Assembly (NCBI RefSeq): GCF_964355755.1
Contig: NC_092676.1
Coordinates: forward strand, 22,240,288-22,304,287
Origin: Antedon mediterranea
Lineage: Eukaryota > Echinodermata > Crinoidea > Comatulida > Antedonidae
Reading direction: 5' to 3'
DNA length: 64,000 bases
Position 1 is the stretch's first letter. Each line of letters begins with the position of its first letter. The notes beneath the pieces were generated by a model, which saw nothing but the letters and a program-made list of their open reading frames with translations, ran no database searches and was not told the DNA's origin. Positions 1-15,300 of the stretch are shown here, one piece after another. Both the position numbers and the translations under genes were made by a program.

Positions 1-80
1 CCTTATTATGTTGACTTTATTGTTTGTTCTATTTTTGTATAAATATATTCGCTATCATTCTTTTTTTTCTAATTTTTTTT

Positions 81-100
81 GTGTGTGTGTGTGTGTGTGT
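81..100. repeat. (GT)10 microsatellite
   Basis: Ten uninterrupted GT dinucleotides follow a T-rich run. Confidence 0.95.
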
Positions 101-165
101 TCGATTGTATAGAAAAAAAACAGAAAACCAGCAAATAAATCAAACAATTTTAATTAAGTCACATG

Positions 166-320
166 CAAGTTACCTACAAGTCACCTACAACACTGCCTAC
201 AAATTATATACAAGTTACCTACAGATACAAGTCAATACTACAAGTATCGCACAAATACCACACTAAGTTACTTACAAGTCACACGAGTACTCACGTGTCG
301 ACTACAAGTCACTTCAAGTC
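166..320 (+). repeat. degenerate ACAAGTYACYT repeat
   Basis: The word ACAAGT(C/T)AC(C/T)T recurs about eight times at irregular 10-25 base spacing. It looks like a decayed minisatellite. The overlapping short frame at 24-266 is a by-product. Confidence 0.6.
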
Positions 321-734
321 AATACCTGCACATTGACTTATTGTTTTTGAACTATGCCTAAATCAGTATCCGTAACGGTAATTTGGCAAAATCTCCATTA
401 GGGAACATTTCTATAAACATTACATAGGTTAATGTTTTACTGAACGCATCAATGGTGGCATGTTGTGTATTTACATTTAATCAATGATCTAGCTAGACTT
501 AATTAATCTTATTTGGAGAATCTGTGTCTTGACTTGAAAGTGATGTATACGATCCTGAATAAACACAAACCTTGGCTTACAATGATAAAGTCTCAACTTT
601 ATTAAGAAAAAATTATAGCAGATTTTTAAATGCTTTTATATATTCTCAACTTATATTAAGAAATAATTATAGCAGAAGATATTGAAATGTTTTTTTATTT
701 CAAATATTGACCCACTTCCTTTTACATTGTGTAT

Positions 735-960
735 CATTTATAAGGGTGTTTGACACAGTATGTTGGACGTTGGACTACTGAGCGTGAGTCGAGTTCGAAT
801 CCAACGCTCGTTCCGCATTGCTTGTTAAGTTTTCTCTCTCCACCCAGGTGAACAAATGGCTACCTGACAATGTCAAAACAATTGCGCTGATTACTATAAC
901 TGCATTATGGGACTATGTTTCCATACGTGTTTGATCCAAAAAAAGACAGGGTAGGCCTAA
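735..960 (+). mobile_element. tRNA-derived SINE-like repeat
   Basis: A tRNA-like head carries a B-box-like GAGTTCGAATCC near 798. It is followed by a body containing a 'ccaggtgaacaaatgg' word of a kind I associate with dispersed invertebrate SINEs. No target duplication was found. Only moderately supported; a pseudo-tRNA is the alternative. Confidence 0.45.
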
Positions 961-2559
961 TAATGTAAAACGCTATATATTATGAACAAATATTACTATC
1001 ATTTAAAGTAAATATTTTTAGATTATAAATAATAAGAATATGGGCGCCTCTGTGTACTACTCACACAAACAACATGTGTATGCTAAGAAGAGCACTTGGT
1101 TCTCTAATATCTTTCAGCTAATCAAAAACTGTTATTCACAAACAATTACTTTGGTGTTCGATTCATAAATCTACAGTTTCGGTAGAGATAATTAAATTTC
1201 CATTAAAATAGATTACACCAGTTTTACAAAACCTTTTATTTATGTATTTGTGTCTGTCCATTCAAAGTAGTTTGAAATTGATCGGATCAACAGCCTTCAC
1301 CATAATTATTATCAATCATCGTATCTTCTGAATTACGTTACCTGATACTGACTGGATCTAAAAAAAAAGTAAAAGAGTTTTGTGTTCCGTACTGCATTTG
1401 CGCAAGTAGTCTAGTCTCAAGTGTTACCCCGATGGAATTAACCTGGTAAACCCGAGAGACATATTTGACCGACAATCGACGCTCCTGATTTCCCGTTGGT
1501 GTCAAACCGATACATTTAATTAGTGATGGAACCGCATGCGATTTATTTTCCATACGTGACTTGCACATTTAGGTGCAATCGTTCTAAATTGTTACCAATT
1601 CATTGAATATAAAACCTCTCATCGACACAAAACATAAACATTGCATGCAGTATCACAAAATCGAACTTATAATCATTCAAAATCAAAGAAAGGCCTATAC
1701 AATGCTGACCTAACCGATTGGTCGAAGGAAAATGCGTTTTAAATAAAGGGTTTCATCCGTAACAACCTCCCCCCCCCCCCTCTATTTTTTGCTGCACTTT
1801 TTTTTCGGATGATGAATGCATGTTAACAATAGTGCATCGCCTTTGTATGTAACAATAGATGGTATATAGAATACATTAGTTAAGTGTAATTTTCTCGTGA
1901 TGTTTTTACACGCACATTTTGAAACACCAAAGAACCTAATTATAAGTTCGTTAATGTAACAGAAAACAACAATTGATTTATTACAAATTGCTTTAGTCTC
2001 TTGTTGCAAAATGTCTCGACCGAATATAACAGATTCGATTTACCGTAGTAATCTAACTGTCAAAGGATATAAACACTTATATTAAAGGTAAGTGCTGAAC
2101 GATCCTAATAAGGTGAAACTAATAAACGAATACAGCATATATAACCCTTTGGCCTTTAGATGAAAATAGCATTGGATTGCAAAGAAGACATTTCTAACTA
2201 AGAATAATAACAATAAAATTATAAATAACCGAAGGCGTTCTGGTCGTTTCTATAGCAACAAGATACAATAGAACCCCTTCTTTGGAACATTCCTATTCAG
2301 GGGACAATTCGAACGAGGAGAAACACATGTTTTAACACTACAGAAAACCGATATTTAGTAGTGGGGCCTGTTATGGCTCAAATAAAAATACGTGAAAATA
2401 ACATGAGGAAATAATATTACGGCAAACCTAATTCACGGGACATGCACACATATACTTTTTTTTCGTACAAAAGTTTGGGACCCCTCATGAAACTTCACAA
2501 AATCATACACATGAATAGTTTCCGATGCACTTTGGTGTCATGTAAGACTACAATTCGGT
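961..2559. other. gene-free stretch
   Basis: No supported gene. A C-run lies near 1768-1780. Minus-strand frames at 1338-1568 and 1782-2009 have neither splice sites nor recognisable protein features. Confidence 0.5.
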
Positions 2560-2565
2560 AATGAT

Positions 2566-2640
2566 CGAGCTGTTAGTCGAATGGTTTAGATATGGGCTTT
2601 AGGCCTACATGTCGATTCGAATCCCATGAGCAACTTATTT
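2566..2640 (+). repeat. tRNA-like fragment
   Basis: Sequence resembling a tRNA: a D-arm-like 'agtcgaatggttt' followed by a B-box-like GATTCGAATCCC. No complete cloverleaf could be drawn, so it is probably a SINE head or pseudo-tRNA. Confidence 0.35.
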
Positions 2641-4860
2641 TTACTTCGTGGTTAAGGAGAGATTATTTTGAAGGTTAGGTTAAGTTATAATTTAGGACGT
2701 ATTTTCTTTCAAATAGACGGGTCCCCAACTAATTGAAAAAAAAAAACACTCGTTGCCATAAACGGCTGCGTTGAAGCTATTGTTTATATAGTCGATAACC
2801 GACAAAATAATGAAATAATAGCATATGTTCACTACTGTATAGTTTATTAACAAGTAAACACAGCATGCGACAATTACTTTTTTATATATATAATTGTAAT
2901 TCGAATTTTATTTTATTGACTAATTTGTTTAATCTATTATTTTCAGTTTAGCCTACATTAGAGTCACCATTATTATGATTATACACCCACATGACGTAAT
3001 ATACTACAGTAGTATACTTCAAAATGAACCCCAGAAGGCACACTCACGTTTTGTTGGTGTTTTTTTATTATGGGCAGGAACAGTTCCAAAATGTTGGGAA
3101 AGGGGTTTAAACGCGGTTTCTTTTCACTTTTCAGACCTCTGGATCTGCTTCTTAGTTGGTTCTTATTACGGATAATAGTAGGCCTAGTATTGTGGTACAG
3201 TATGTTTTATGCTATCGCATTATGGTGAAGAATGTGGGTTCCACTAGAGTTGGAAACTACATAACATACTTAGTTAACATCTTTTTAGGGCTATACCACT
3301 AACAAAAATTAAGTTATCACAAACCATACAATGGCATGGCTAGGTTAACAAGTCATGTTAATAAAGTAATATCAAGAGTAAGAAAACCAACATTATAAGG
3401 GATCGTGTCAAAATGATTCTACTGGGGTAACTATTCAGTAGACAAATTTCGACGTGATCCCTTACCAGACCTATGTAAATATTTGGAAAGACAAAGCAAC
3501 TATATTCTCTATACAAAATATACAATCTACACATAGAATTATTAATTAATAAGAACTATTAATTGCATTCAACATTGGAATTATTTTTTATGTTTACTTT
3601 GGACTAGAAACATAACATAATTATGACATAAAATAAAATAGATATGAATTGCTATCATTATAAACATTGAACTAGTACATTTACGATAAATTAGGATATG
3701 ATGATCATAAACAATACAATACTAAATGTTTATATTAAATTATTATCTAAACACACACTTTTTTCTGTGGGAGATTTTCGAACATGAAAACGTAATTAAG
3801 TCACAATTACGGCAGTAATTCTATTACATGATTATATGCAGTAAATTAGCAATGTCTGAATGTTATAAAAAGAAAACTATAAAGAAATACAAATGAATAC
3901 AAACATAGAAAATCTTAGATCACACATCTTGTTTTGTAAAAAAAAAAGCTGATATGATGGTAAAATAGCCAGGGATGGAAAACAATATTACATTCTATAA
4001 ATAATAATTTTTAATAAGTAGAGTAATTATTTCATTTTATCCATTATTAAAATAACTATTACAAATAAATTTATTTTAATACAGTGTTTTAATTATATAG
4101 CTTATCCACCATAAATCTAAATTATTTTATTATAATAATAATACGGATTATAATAAAACAGTAATGATAATTATACATATATCTCGCCTATGAATACATT
4201 AATTTGAACTTTGACCTGGTTACCACCTACAGTACAAATGTAAAACACACACAATTTCATCTTGTATATCATACCTTTAACTACAGTATAATGTATATTA
4301 ATTTGTTCCATTATTTCATATATTATCTCTTATTTCTTGGTCCAATTTTCTGATTCTGTGATGTCAAATATGAAATAGATGCAAGAACTAGAGAGGGCAT
4401 ACTGTAAATTTAGAACTTGACGTGGATATTCTTCTTATAAAACCAACCAAACAAGATGGTTTTATAAAAGAACAAAAAGGTATGCTTTGTCAGAAACAAT
4501 ATATTGTTGTATAAGACAAAGATCACATTGCAATTAATTAATTATGATTTTATTGGCGATTAGACCTCAACTAATCAGTGCTTTTGAAATGCGTTGATAT
4601 CCTTTCATGGGTTGGAAATGAGTTGTGATGTTGGGGCAATCGGGTGTGACCATTGCAACAAATCATCGCATGCCAGAATTCAGTATTAGAATCTACTTAG
4701 CAGACAAAACAAGCAGAAGCGTTTTCAGTACTGAAAAATAAAATATTCATGTCAAGGTTTTAAGAGAGTATAAGAAATGTGTATTGTATTGCGAAATTTA
4801 CCAACCACATCGGCCCTCTAGTTCTTGTACTATCTATTGCAACAATCAACCAAATACAAT
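2641..4860. other. gene-free AT-rich stretch; probable HTATIP2 3' end
   Basis: No coding exon is supported. On the minus strand, AATAAA at 4549-4554 lies about 310 bases past the HTATIP2 stop and could be its polyadenylation signal. The rest is very AT-rich. Confidence 0.4.
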
Positions 4861-7301
<2,441 letters not shown>

Positions 7302-8150
7302 TTCTTTTAAACTTGAAATAAATAACAACTTTAGTATAGAATTATATTCTTATTGCATAGCATATTCTTATTTTATTGCAAATAAAAATTTGTCAAAATA
7401 ATTATTCAATTTCAAGCGGCATGCTCACACCAGAATTTGCTAGCCCTGTCTGCAGGCGTCATACGCTTTGCAATTACACACAAAACTAATATTAATACTT
7501 TACCTAGATCACACCCGATAGCGTATACTACGCCAGCTTTGGTGCAGCCTTACCCCGTTTAATACGTGTGAACACACTCTAACCCAGGTCCCTCCCTGTT
7601 TTGTTTTCACACACACAATCACCGTACCGTATGGTGGATGGATGCCTGGTCATCACATTCACTGTGTACTGCGTGTTTAGCAACTAAATCCTAGCAGCCC
7701 AGTGCAGACAGATTATTCATAGTGCAAAATATAACAGAATGAAATGAATGAAATTTAAAATACCTTAATTATAAAATAAAAACTTTACAAAAAATAATTC
7801 GGTCTGCCCAGCGTGACTCTGCAGCTGCTGTGTGTACTTTCAACAACCTACAGTACTTTCCACCTTACCGTAAAGCGAGAGGGCGCTATTGATATTGGTG
7901 GGACATTATTTGGTACATAATTGGCTACCTAAAATAGAATCAGAGTAGCTGTAAATTAATTATATGGAACGGACGGAATCGGGGACGGAATTCGAGAAAT
8001 AAAAACAAGTCAACCGTAATTTGTGGAAAGTCGACCCCACCCTATGATTACGAAAACAATGACGTATTATTTTTAGTTAAAATGTAAAAGATACTAAAAA
8101 CAAGCCTCTTCGAGCACTAGGAGGCCTAGCCTACCACTTTTTGTTGTGAC
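7302..8150. other. HTATIP2 upstream region
   Basis: No coding exon. This is the 5' side of HTATIP2 and part of the divergent HTATIP2-PAXIP1 interval. It is less AT-rich than the surroundings up to about 7900, as expected near a promoter. No TATA element or defined transcription start could be picked. Confidence 0.4.
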
Positions 8151-8967
8151 TGTTATGCGCGATTTGAACGATTTGCGCAATTTGAAATTGCGCAAAAAAA
8201 ATCCTTGCGCAATTTGAATTGAAACATGTGTTTCAAATTGCGCAAGCAACGTATTAAATTGCGCAAGTAATCTGCAAATTGCGCAAGGTTTTTCGACAGA
8301 TTGTGAAATCATGCACACCCATATTTTTATAGTAATTTCTAAGAATGATTCAAAATTAAAGATAAATATCGCATTTCCTTATTTTAGTAGTGCAAATATT
8401 GTTATAAGTTAGCATACCGTCGAAGAACCGACGAAGGAAAACGAAGCGGTGGTGTTCCACCAGGCGGGCGCGGCGCGGGCGGCCGGCTATACTACTCTAG
8501 CCTAGCTAGGGTCTGGACTACTGATACTGACAAGGTTACATGGCCTAGCTTAAACTAATATTAAAAACTTAATTTTTACATTTATTTTGATTTATTTCAA
8601 GTTACAGTGATAATATTATTTAATTGTAATAATAAATGTTATGTATTTATTATACACATGTTATCTTCGCGTTTATTTTTTTAGTTTCCAATAAAAATTT
8701 ACAGTTCGTTTTCAAATTGCGCAAAGGTGTCATATTGCGCAAGAACTATCTTGCGCAATTTACAAATTGTGCAGCGCAATTTAAAATTGCGCAAAGATTT
8801 TCTTGCGCAATTTGAAATTGCGCAAGTTGATTGCGCAATTTGAAATTGCGCAAAAAAATCCTTGCGCAATTTGAAATTGCGCAAGAATTCTTTGCGCAAT
8901 TTGAAATTGCGCAAGGATTTTTTTGCGCAATTTCAAATTGCGCAAATCGTTCAAATCGCGCATAACA
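8151..8967 (+). mobile_element. palindrome-ended element, copy A
   Basis: An 817-bp unit starts TGTTATGCGCGATTTGAACG and ends with its reverse complement. Both ends are arrays of the palindrome family TTGCGCAATTT/AAATTGCGCAA (about 22-24 bases each, separated by short spacers). The centre (8310-8690) is unrelated and includes a GC-rich block near 8460. A second copy lies inverted at 14121-14870. The flanks share TGAC, a possible 4-bp target duplication. There is no transposase frame, so it behaves as a non-autonomous element. The short minus-strand frames here are repeat artefacts. Confidence 0.85.
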
Positions 8968-9307
8968 TGACGACGAGTGTCGCGCGTTTTCCCCAGAACC
9001 ATAGTTGGTTACCGGTTATGTATCAAACTTTTACCTCTGAGAGTGCTGTTTCCCTTCAATATTGCCAGAAATGAAAAAATATATAATTACAGTAAAACAT
9101 ACTTTAGATATTCTGCTTTATCTTAAAATATACATTAGACAATTTTTTTTAAAGTTTTATTTACATTTCCCTTATTGTTTAGATAACGAGGTATGCTTTA
9201 ATTGAAAATGTATATAAACTAGACTCAAACATCTGGCAATTTTGTTTGCGCGCTATGTTGTTTGATGCATGTTATGACTTCTATTTAGACTTTAATTTTT
9301 ATAAATT
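8968..9307 (+). other. PAXIP1 upstream region
   Basis: 340 bases between the palindrome-ended element and the PAXIP1 start codon. They presumably hold the promoter and 5' UTR. No TATA box was identified. Confidence 0.4.
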
Positions 9308-12300
9308 ATGGATTCTGCGAAAGATTCCGTAGTTGATAAAGTTCCTGATGGCTTTTTTGAGAACATGAAATATTATTTTATTGGAAATGTTGATGATAAG
9401 GTAAGAAACTGTTTTTAAAATACATTTTTTATGATATTTTCGCAAGCTGTGTTGGCTAGGGCCTACTAGCTAGCTAGGCTACTCGCTCGGCTTGCAGCTA
9501 GCAGTAGCAGCAGGGCCCGGGGGAGGATAGGCCAATCTGCATATAGGTTGTGTACTAGAGGCTAGGCCTAGATCATTCAAGTTCACTCAGTTGAGTAATT
9601 TTAAGACATTTTGTTGGGAATAAATAGGTCTTATGTATGCTAGGCCTAAGTAAGTAATTATTTTCTTGCTTGTTAGGCCTTACGGTGAAGATGAAAACAT
9701 TTTTTCTTGTTCCTCATTAAGCATAATAAGTGAACTCTCTTGATTCATATACATAAAAATAAATTAATCACGTATTAAAAAGTTCCACGAAAATTTTCCT
9801 GACATTTTAAAGAAATCTTGATTTTAAAAGTATAAAAGAATATATTTTCGCAGTTGCCATTTTGTATCACATGACATCAGTTAAACCAATCATACGCGAC
9901 GTTTAGGCAGCAGACGTCAAAATCAGCACGATGTAAACACGAAATGGCGTCCGACGAGGAAGGATCTTCTCGCTCAGACAAAGTAAAGTTGAAATGTTTT
10001 TTCCAAATTTACAAGCATTCAAATGAAATTATCAGTCCAATTACTGAGATTCGATGGAATAAAGTGTTGCTCTGTTCAAAGAGTTGGATAAAATTAGATG
10101 GAGACGGCAAGGAAATCGCCATACATTTGACGGAGCTTGGTATGTCTGATGAAGGTAAATCGTTTGACGATGTCGTACGCGAGCATCCAGGCTTAGGTTT
10201 TCATGCTACCTGTTACAGGCGATATACTGATACATCTCGACTAAAAAAGGTAATATTTGGTTTATTATTATCAGAATACTCTAAGAGTTAATAATATAGT
10301 TAAATGATACAGTATATAGGGTGCTACTGCACTTACTTATAGATCTATATTGTGCCCTTATTAGTTTCTGTGCTTGGTTGTTGATTGGGCTTTCTACTAG
10401 TACCAGTACTACTACGTAGGCCTAGGCCCTAGGCCTAGGCCATATTATATTATACAGTATATATTATTCAGTAGGCTACAAAATTAATTTTAGTTAAATA
10501 CCAATATAGGCTCTATATAAGACAAAATAAAATGCTGTATAAATTAATTATACGTTGAAATTGATGTTTAGGCTGAAACAAGAGTTGCCAAAAAGAGATC
10601 CCAAGCAGGAGACAGTGAGAGCCCAGATGAGCCACCAGTTAAGAGGGCCAAGCATTTTTTGAGAAGTAGTTCAGCCACAGCAATGGTTCAAAAAGCCACA
10701 ATTTTGCCAAAGAAATGTATCATTTGTAAATTGCAAGACAAATTAGTGACGATCCAAGGCAAAAGAGGTCATGATAAATTAAAAAAGGCTTTAACAGATG
10801 ATGCAGGTAATTATTTGAAGAAAAAAAATTCACTTGTTATTGTTGTTTCTCCTATCCTTGAAATTTGTAAACATATGGTTAATTAATCAATCTGCTTTCT
10901 AATCCCCATCCTATAATGAGTTTTGCAGGCTCAACTGATGTAATCCAATTAGAAAACCTTCCTACTGTACAGCATAATGAGGTGTTCCAGGACATTTCTT
11001 CCATGTGAACCTTTGCTATATAGTGTAATCATGGAGCTATACATTTTATATCTCCATGCTGTAGTTATGCATAACAAAATATCATTTCAATCATTTAGGA
11101 ATTACACACTATTGCTTTTGTTGATTTGATTTATGACAGGAATGTTGCGAAAAGCTGCAGAAATGAGAGAGGACGAAAGTATTTTAAAAGACATTCGAGG
11201 CAAAAGCTGTGCTTGTATTGAAGTGCGATATCATGACCAATGTTACAAAAACTACACCAAAATAGTTGTTAATTCACGTAAACGACATGATTCTGGAAAG
11301 TGAGTAAAACGTAACTTTCTAAAACTCTGTTGGTTTTTTAAATTTACATTTTAAATTTTTTTTTTATTTGCTTCAGTCTAAATGTTGAATTTTTAAACAC
11401 CAAAATCTATAAAATATTAAAATATATTTTAATAATACAGTATTTATTATTATTTACAGGGAATTGGAAAGTGTTTTTTTAACATATAAGCAAAGCTATA
11501 AGGTATTTTGCAGAGATGTAATTGATAAACGGTTACAGTATGGACAGGAGATACTAAGACTCGCAAAACTCCAAAAGCTTTTCATGAAATCAATTGAAAA
11601 AACAGAAAAAGTTTACTTGTCAACTATAAGGTAGGCTGTCGATCCCTTCTTAAAAACGATGAAATAATTTTGTAATATTTTTGAGATCCAGTTACTGTAA
11701 TAATTTCTTCATTTTATCTGTGTTACAATTAATTATAATCAATTAATGTGTTATTTATAGATCAGACGTGTTGAAGAAGAAGCTCAGGATGGATTATCCT
11801 AACCTAATTTTTCATTCACCCACAAGAAGGTTAGTTGCTTAGTGTGTTTATATTAAATGATTATTTCACCAGGGATAATTTAAAAAAAAAATCTTTTTGT
11901 GGATTGGTCAAACTAAATATTTTATTTATTTTTTCTTAATTAGAAATGAATCAGTTCTGGTGTACTTTAGCAATGTATCCCCAGGATTTGTGGCTGATCC
12001 ATTTTTGTCATCAGGAAAAAGTACAACGGAGACAGATGAATCATCAAAGTATGACATAGATATTCCAACTACTTCTACAACACACGAAATCTCCACTGAT
12101 GGTGACAATAGAGACAAACTAAGGACTCTATATTTTGCAGGTACGGTTAAAATACAATAACTTGTATATATTGGTTTATTTTTAAATAACAACAATAAAT
12201 GTTATTGCATAATTAAGGAAATGCTGTGGATCAAAGAGGTGAAAGCTGTATGCACTCAAAAAACAAAACTGTTATGATAGTAAGTGGTGTCGATCATAAA

Positions 12301-15300
12301 TGCTGTACACAATACAGTATATGCTTTATATAAATTTATTATTACTATGTTTCATTCACCCAATGCTATAAAATGTACTTGCAGGTACGATAGTAAATAA
12401 TGCCATCAAATCAAACAAAGGTATGCAGAGTGAATGGCCTCCAAGAGCAGCGGACATTAATGATGTTGACATATCTGAAATTGTGCCATATGAGTTGTTT
12501 AATCTAATCGCAAAGTGTGTTGGTGCTGCAGAAGATACTATACAAACCTCATTTTCAGATGTTACTGAAGAAACTCGAACGAAAATTTTATCGATATGCC
12601 AGGACATCCTGTACCTTGCTTGGAAAGGAAGAAGGCAGACTCCAAAGTCACTTGCTCTAGGATTAACTGTTCGAGTGTGAATGAGATGAGTGTGAAAACA
12701 GGACAAGAGAAGAAGAAGAAGAAAAAGAAGACACACCAGACTATGGCATTGAAGATGATGAATTAGACTATGGTGAATTAGACTATGAGGAAGATGAATA
12801 TGAAATATAGTTTATACGGTTTTGAATGCAACAAAATCATCATAAAAAGTAACTGTAATGTAATAGGCCTACACTATAACCAATGTGAAACACTAACCAT
12901 GGTTATGCAAACAGAAACTGTGAGCATGTGAATAAAAAAAAAGATTTAAAAAAAATGAAAACAAAATGGAAACCATGAGAATATAAATAAATAATATAAC
13001 CATGAGAATATAATAATAAAAACTGTAACCATGAGAATATAAATAAATAATGTAACCACGAGAATATAATAATAAAAACTGTAACCATGAGAATATAAAT
13101 AAATAATTTAACCATGAGAATATAATAATAAAAACTGTAACCATGAGAATATAAAGAAAAATAGTAACTATGAGAATATAAAGAAATTGTGTAACCATTA
13201 AAAGAAATTGTGTAACCATGAGAATATAAAGAAAAATATTAACCATGAGAATAAATACAATTACATTGAAACAAAACAAATATTTGATGTTTGTATTTTA
13301 TTTAATAATTTAAATTTACTATTGCATTGGTGTTTATTACTAGGAATATGTGTTCTATATGTTTCACAGTTAAATCATATCAGTCACTCTGTACATCCTA
13401 CGGTATAAACTTCGCATAATATTGCTGCTGTATTTCTACTGCTATTAATAGCCTACCTGTCGGGAGAAACCATTATACGAACAGTTGAAGCCATTTGTAA
13501 TTATAAATGTTTTAATGTCGGGGGATAATTATTAACTCTAAATTTTAATTTTAGAGTTAATATAAATTTGTATTCACCAAATTTATTTAAAAAAATAAAG
13601 AATAAATCTATTTTGATATTAAATAACTTGCCTATATATTTCTTATAAACCGTGATAATAATAGTACAGTCTAGTTATAGTGCGCCACCAGTTGTTTCAG
13701 CCTCGCTATTTCGTAAGAAATCGTTGGCATATTTACCAATTTTAACGGTAATTTTCTACCAAACGCCAGGTATTTTTTTGTGGAACTTTTACTTTTTGTA
13801 CTATTAGTATTTATTTAGAACAGTATATGTGGTAAAAAAGTATTATGCTTGATGAGGAACGGGATTGCTTTTCCAGGCATCATTTCAGCTTCGCCGTAAG
13901 GCCTATGTGTTGTGTGTTGAATGAAGCAATTTTAAATTGGTAATTTTGCGTGCACAAACAATTTAGGCCTAGGCCTAGAAGTTCTAAGTTTAAAAAAAAG
14001 CCGAACGAACACGAATAATAATATTTAATAAAGCCGCCTATGCCTAGGCCTAGTTTATAAATATTACAATTTGTTACAATTTAATTTGATAGACATTTAG
14101 TAATAGTAATACATACTGTATGTTATGCGCGATTTGAACGATTTGCGCAATTTAAAATTGCGCAAAAAAATCCTTGCGCAATTTGAAATTGCGCAAAGAA
14201 TTCTTGCGCAATTTAAAATTGCGCAAGGATTTTTTTGCGCAATTTTAAATTGCGCTGCACAATTTGTAAATTGCGCAAGATACTTCTTGCGCAATATGAC
14301 ACCTTTGCGCAATTTGAAAACGAACTGTAAATTTTCCCATACATGGCTAGGCTAGGCCTAGGCAGAGGAGTTTAAAATTTAGTATTTTATTATATAGGGT
14401 AAATAAGACCATTTCAATGAAGATAATGTTAATACTCACTTTTTAAGTTTTTAATATTAGTTTAAGCTAGGCCATGTAACCTAGTCAGTATCAGTAGTCC
14501 AGACCCTAGCAAGGCTAGAGTAGTAGGCCTATAGCCGGCCGCCCGTGCCGCGCCCGCCTGGTGGAACACCACCGCTTCGTTTTCCTTCGTCGGTTCTTCG
14601 ACGGTATGCTAACTTATAACAATATTTGCACTACTAAAATAAGGAAATGCGATATTTATCTTTAATTTTGAATCATTCTTAGAAATTACTATAAAAATAT
14701 GGGTGTGCATGATTTCACAATCTGTCGAAAAACCTTGCGCAATTTGCAGATTACTTGCGCAATTTAATACGTTGCTTGCGCAATTTGAAACACATGTTTC
14801 AATTCAAATTGCGCAAGGATTATTTTTGTGTAATTTCAAATTGCGCAAATCGTTCAAATCGCGCATAACACATATACAGTGTACTGTAGCATAGCAAAAA
14901 GCTATAGTATACAAAACAACCTTATTGCTACACATTTTGAAAATTGTGTAGCAAAAAATACAATACAAAAATCAGTTTAGCAACATTGCCAAACAAAATG
15001 TTTCAATGAAATTTTTCCCTGGTACAGTAATAGTATAGACTAACTATTAGTAATACTATACCTACTGTAGCCTTGGTCCTAGCCGCAGCGTAGTTTAATA
15101 TATAATAATTCAACATAAAAAAGTAAAATCAACTTACTTAATACATGCTTCTTTTGTGTTTTTTTTTTAGATTCAGGAGCTTTTAGATAAAGGTGGAGGA
15201 AAGCAAGATTCATACCTGACTGGTCTGGTGACTTTGGTGATAGCAGACACCGAAGAAAATGACCATCCAGAAATTAGTGAAGCTAAACATCTGTTTGATC

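Larger units (their letters stand above)
1..734. other. gene-free stretch
   Basis: No exon-like open frame with splice signals is visible on either strand. The stretch holds a short GT microsatellite and an imperfect repeat, listed separately, in otherwise AT-rich unique-looking sequence. Confidence 0.5.

Noticed and set aside
8699-9074. Frames rich in 'RNFKLRK' and 'AQFQIAQ' as repeat proteins
   Set aside because: They are both-strand translations of GCGCAATTT palindromes.
9944-10249. Alternative PAXIP1 exon
   Set aside because: It starts with its own ATG, belongs in phase with six further exons of the nested gene, and PAXIP1 exon 1 joins exon 2 at 15171 in phase with PTIP homology.
12893-13279. 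128-aa hydrophobic minus frame as a membrane protein
   Set aside because: It is entirely the 27-31 bp minisatellite.
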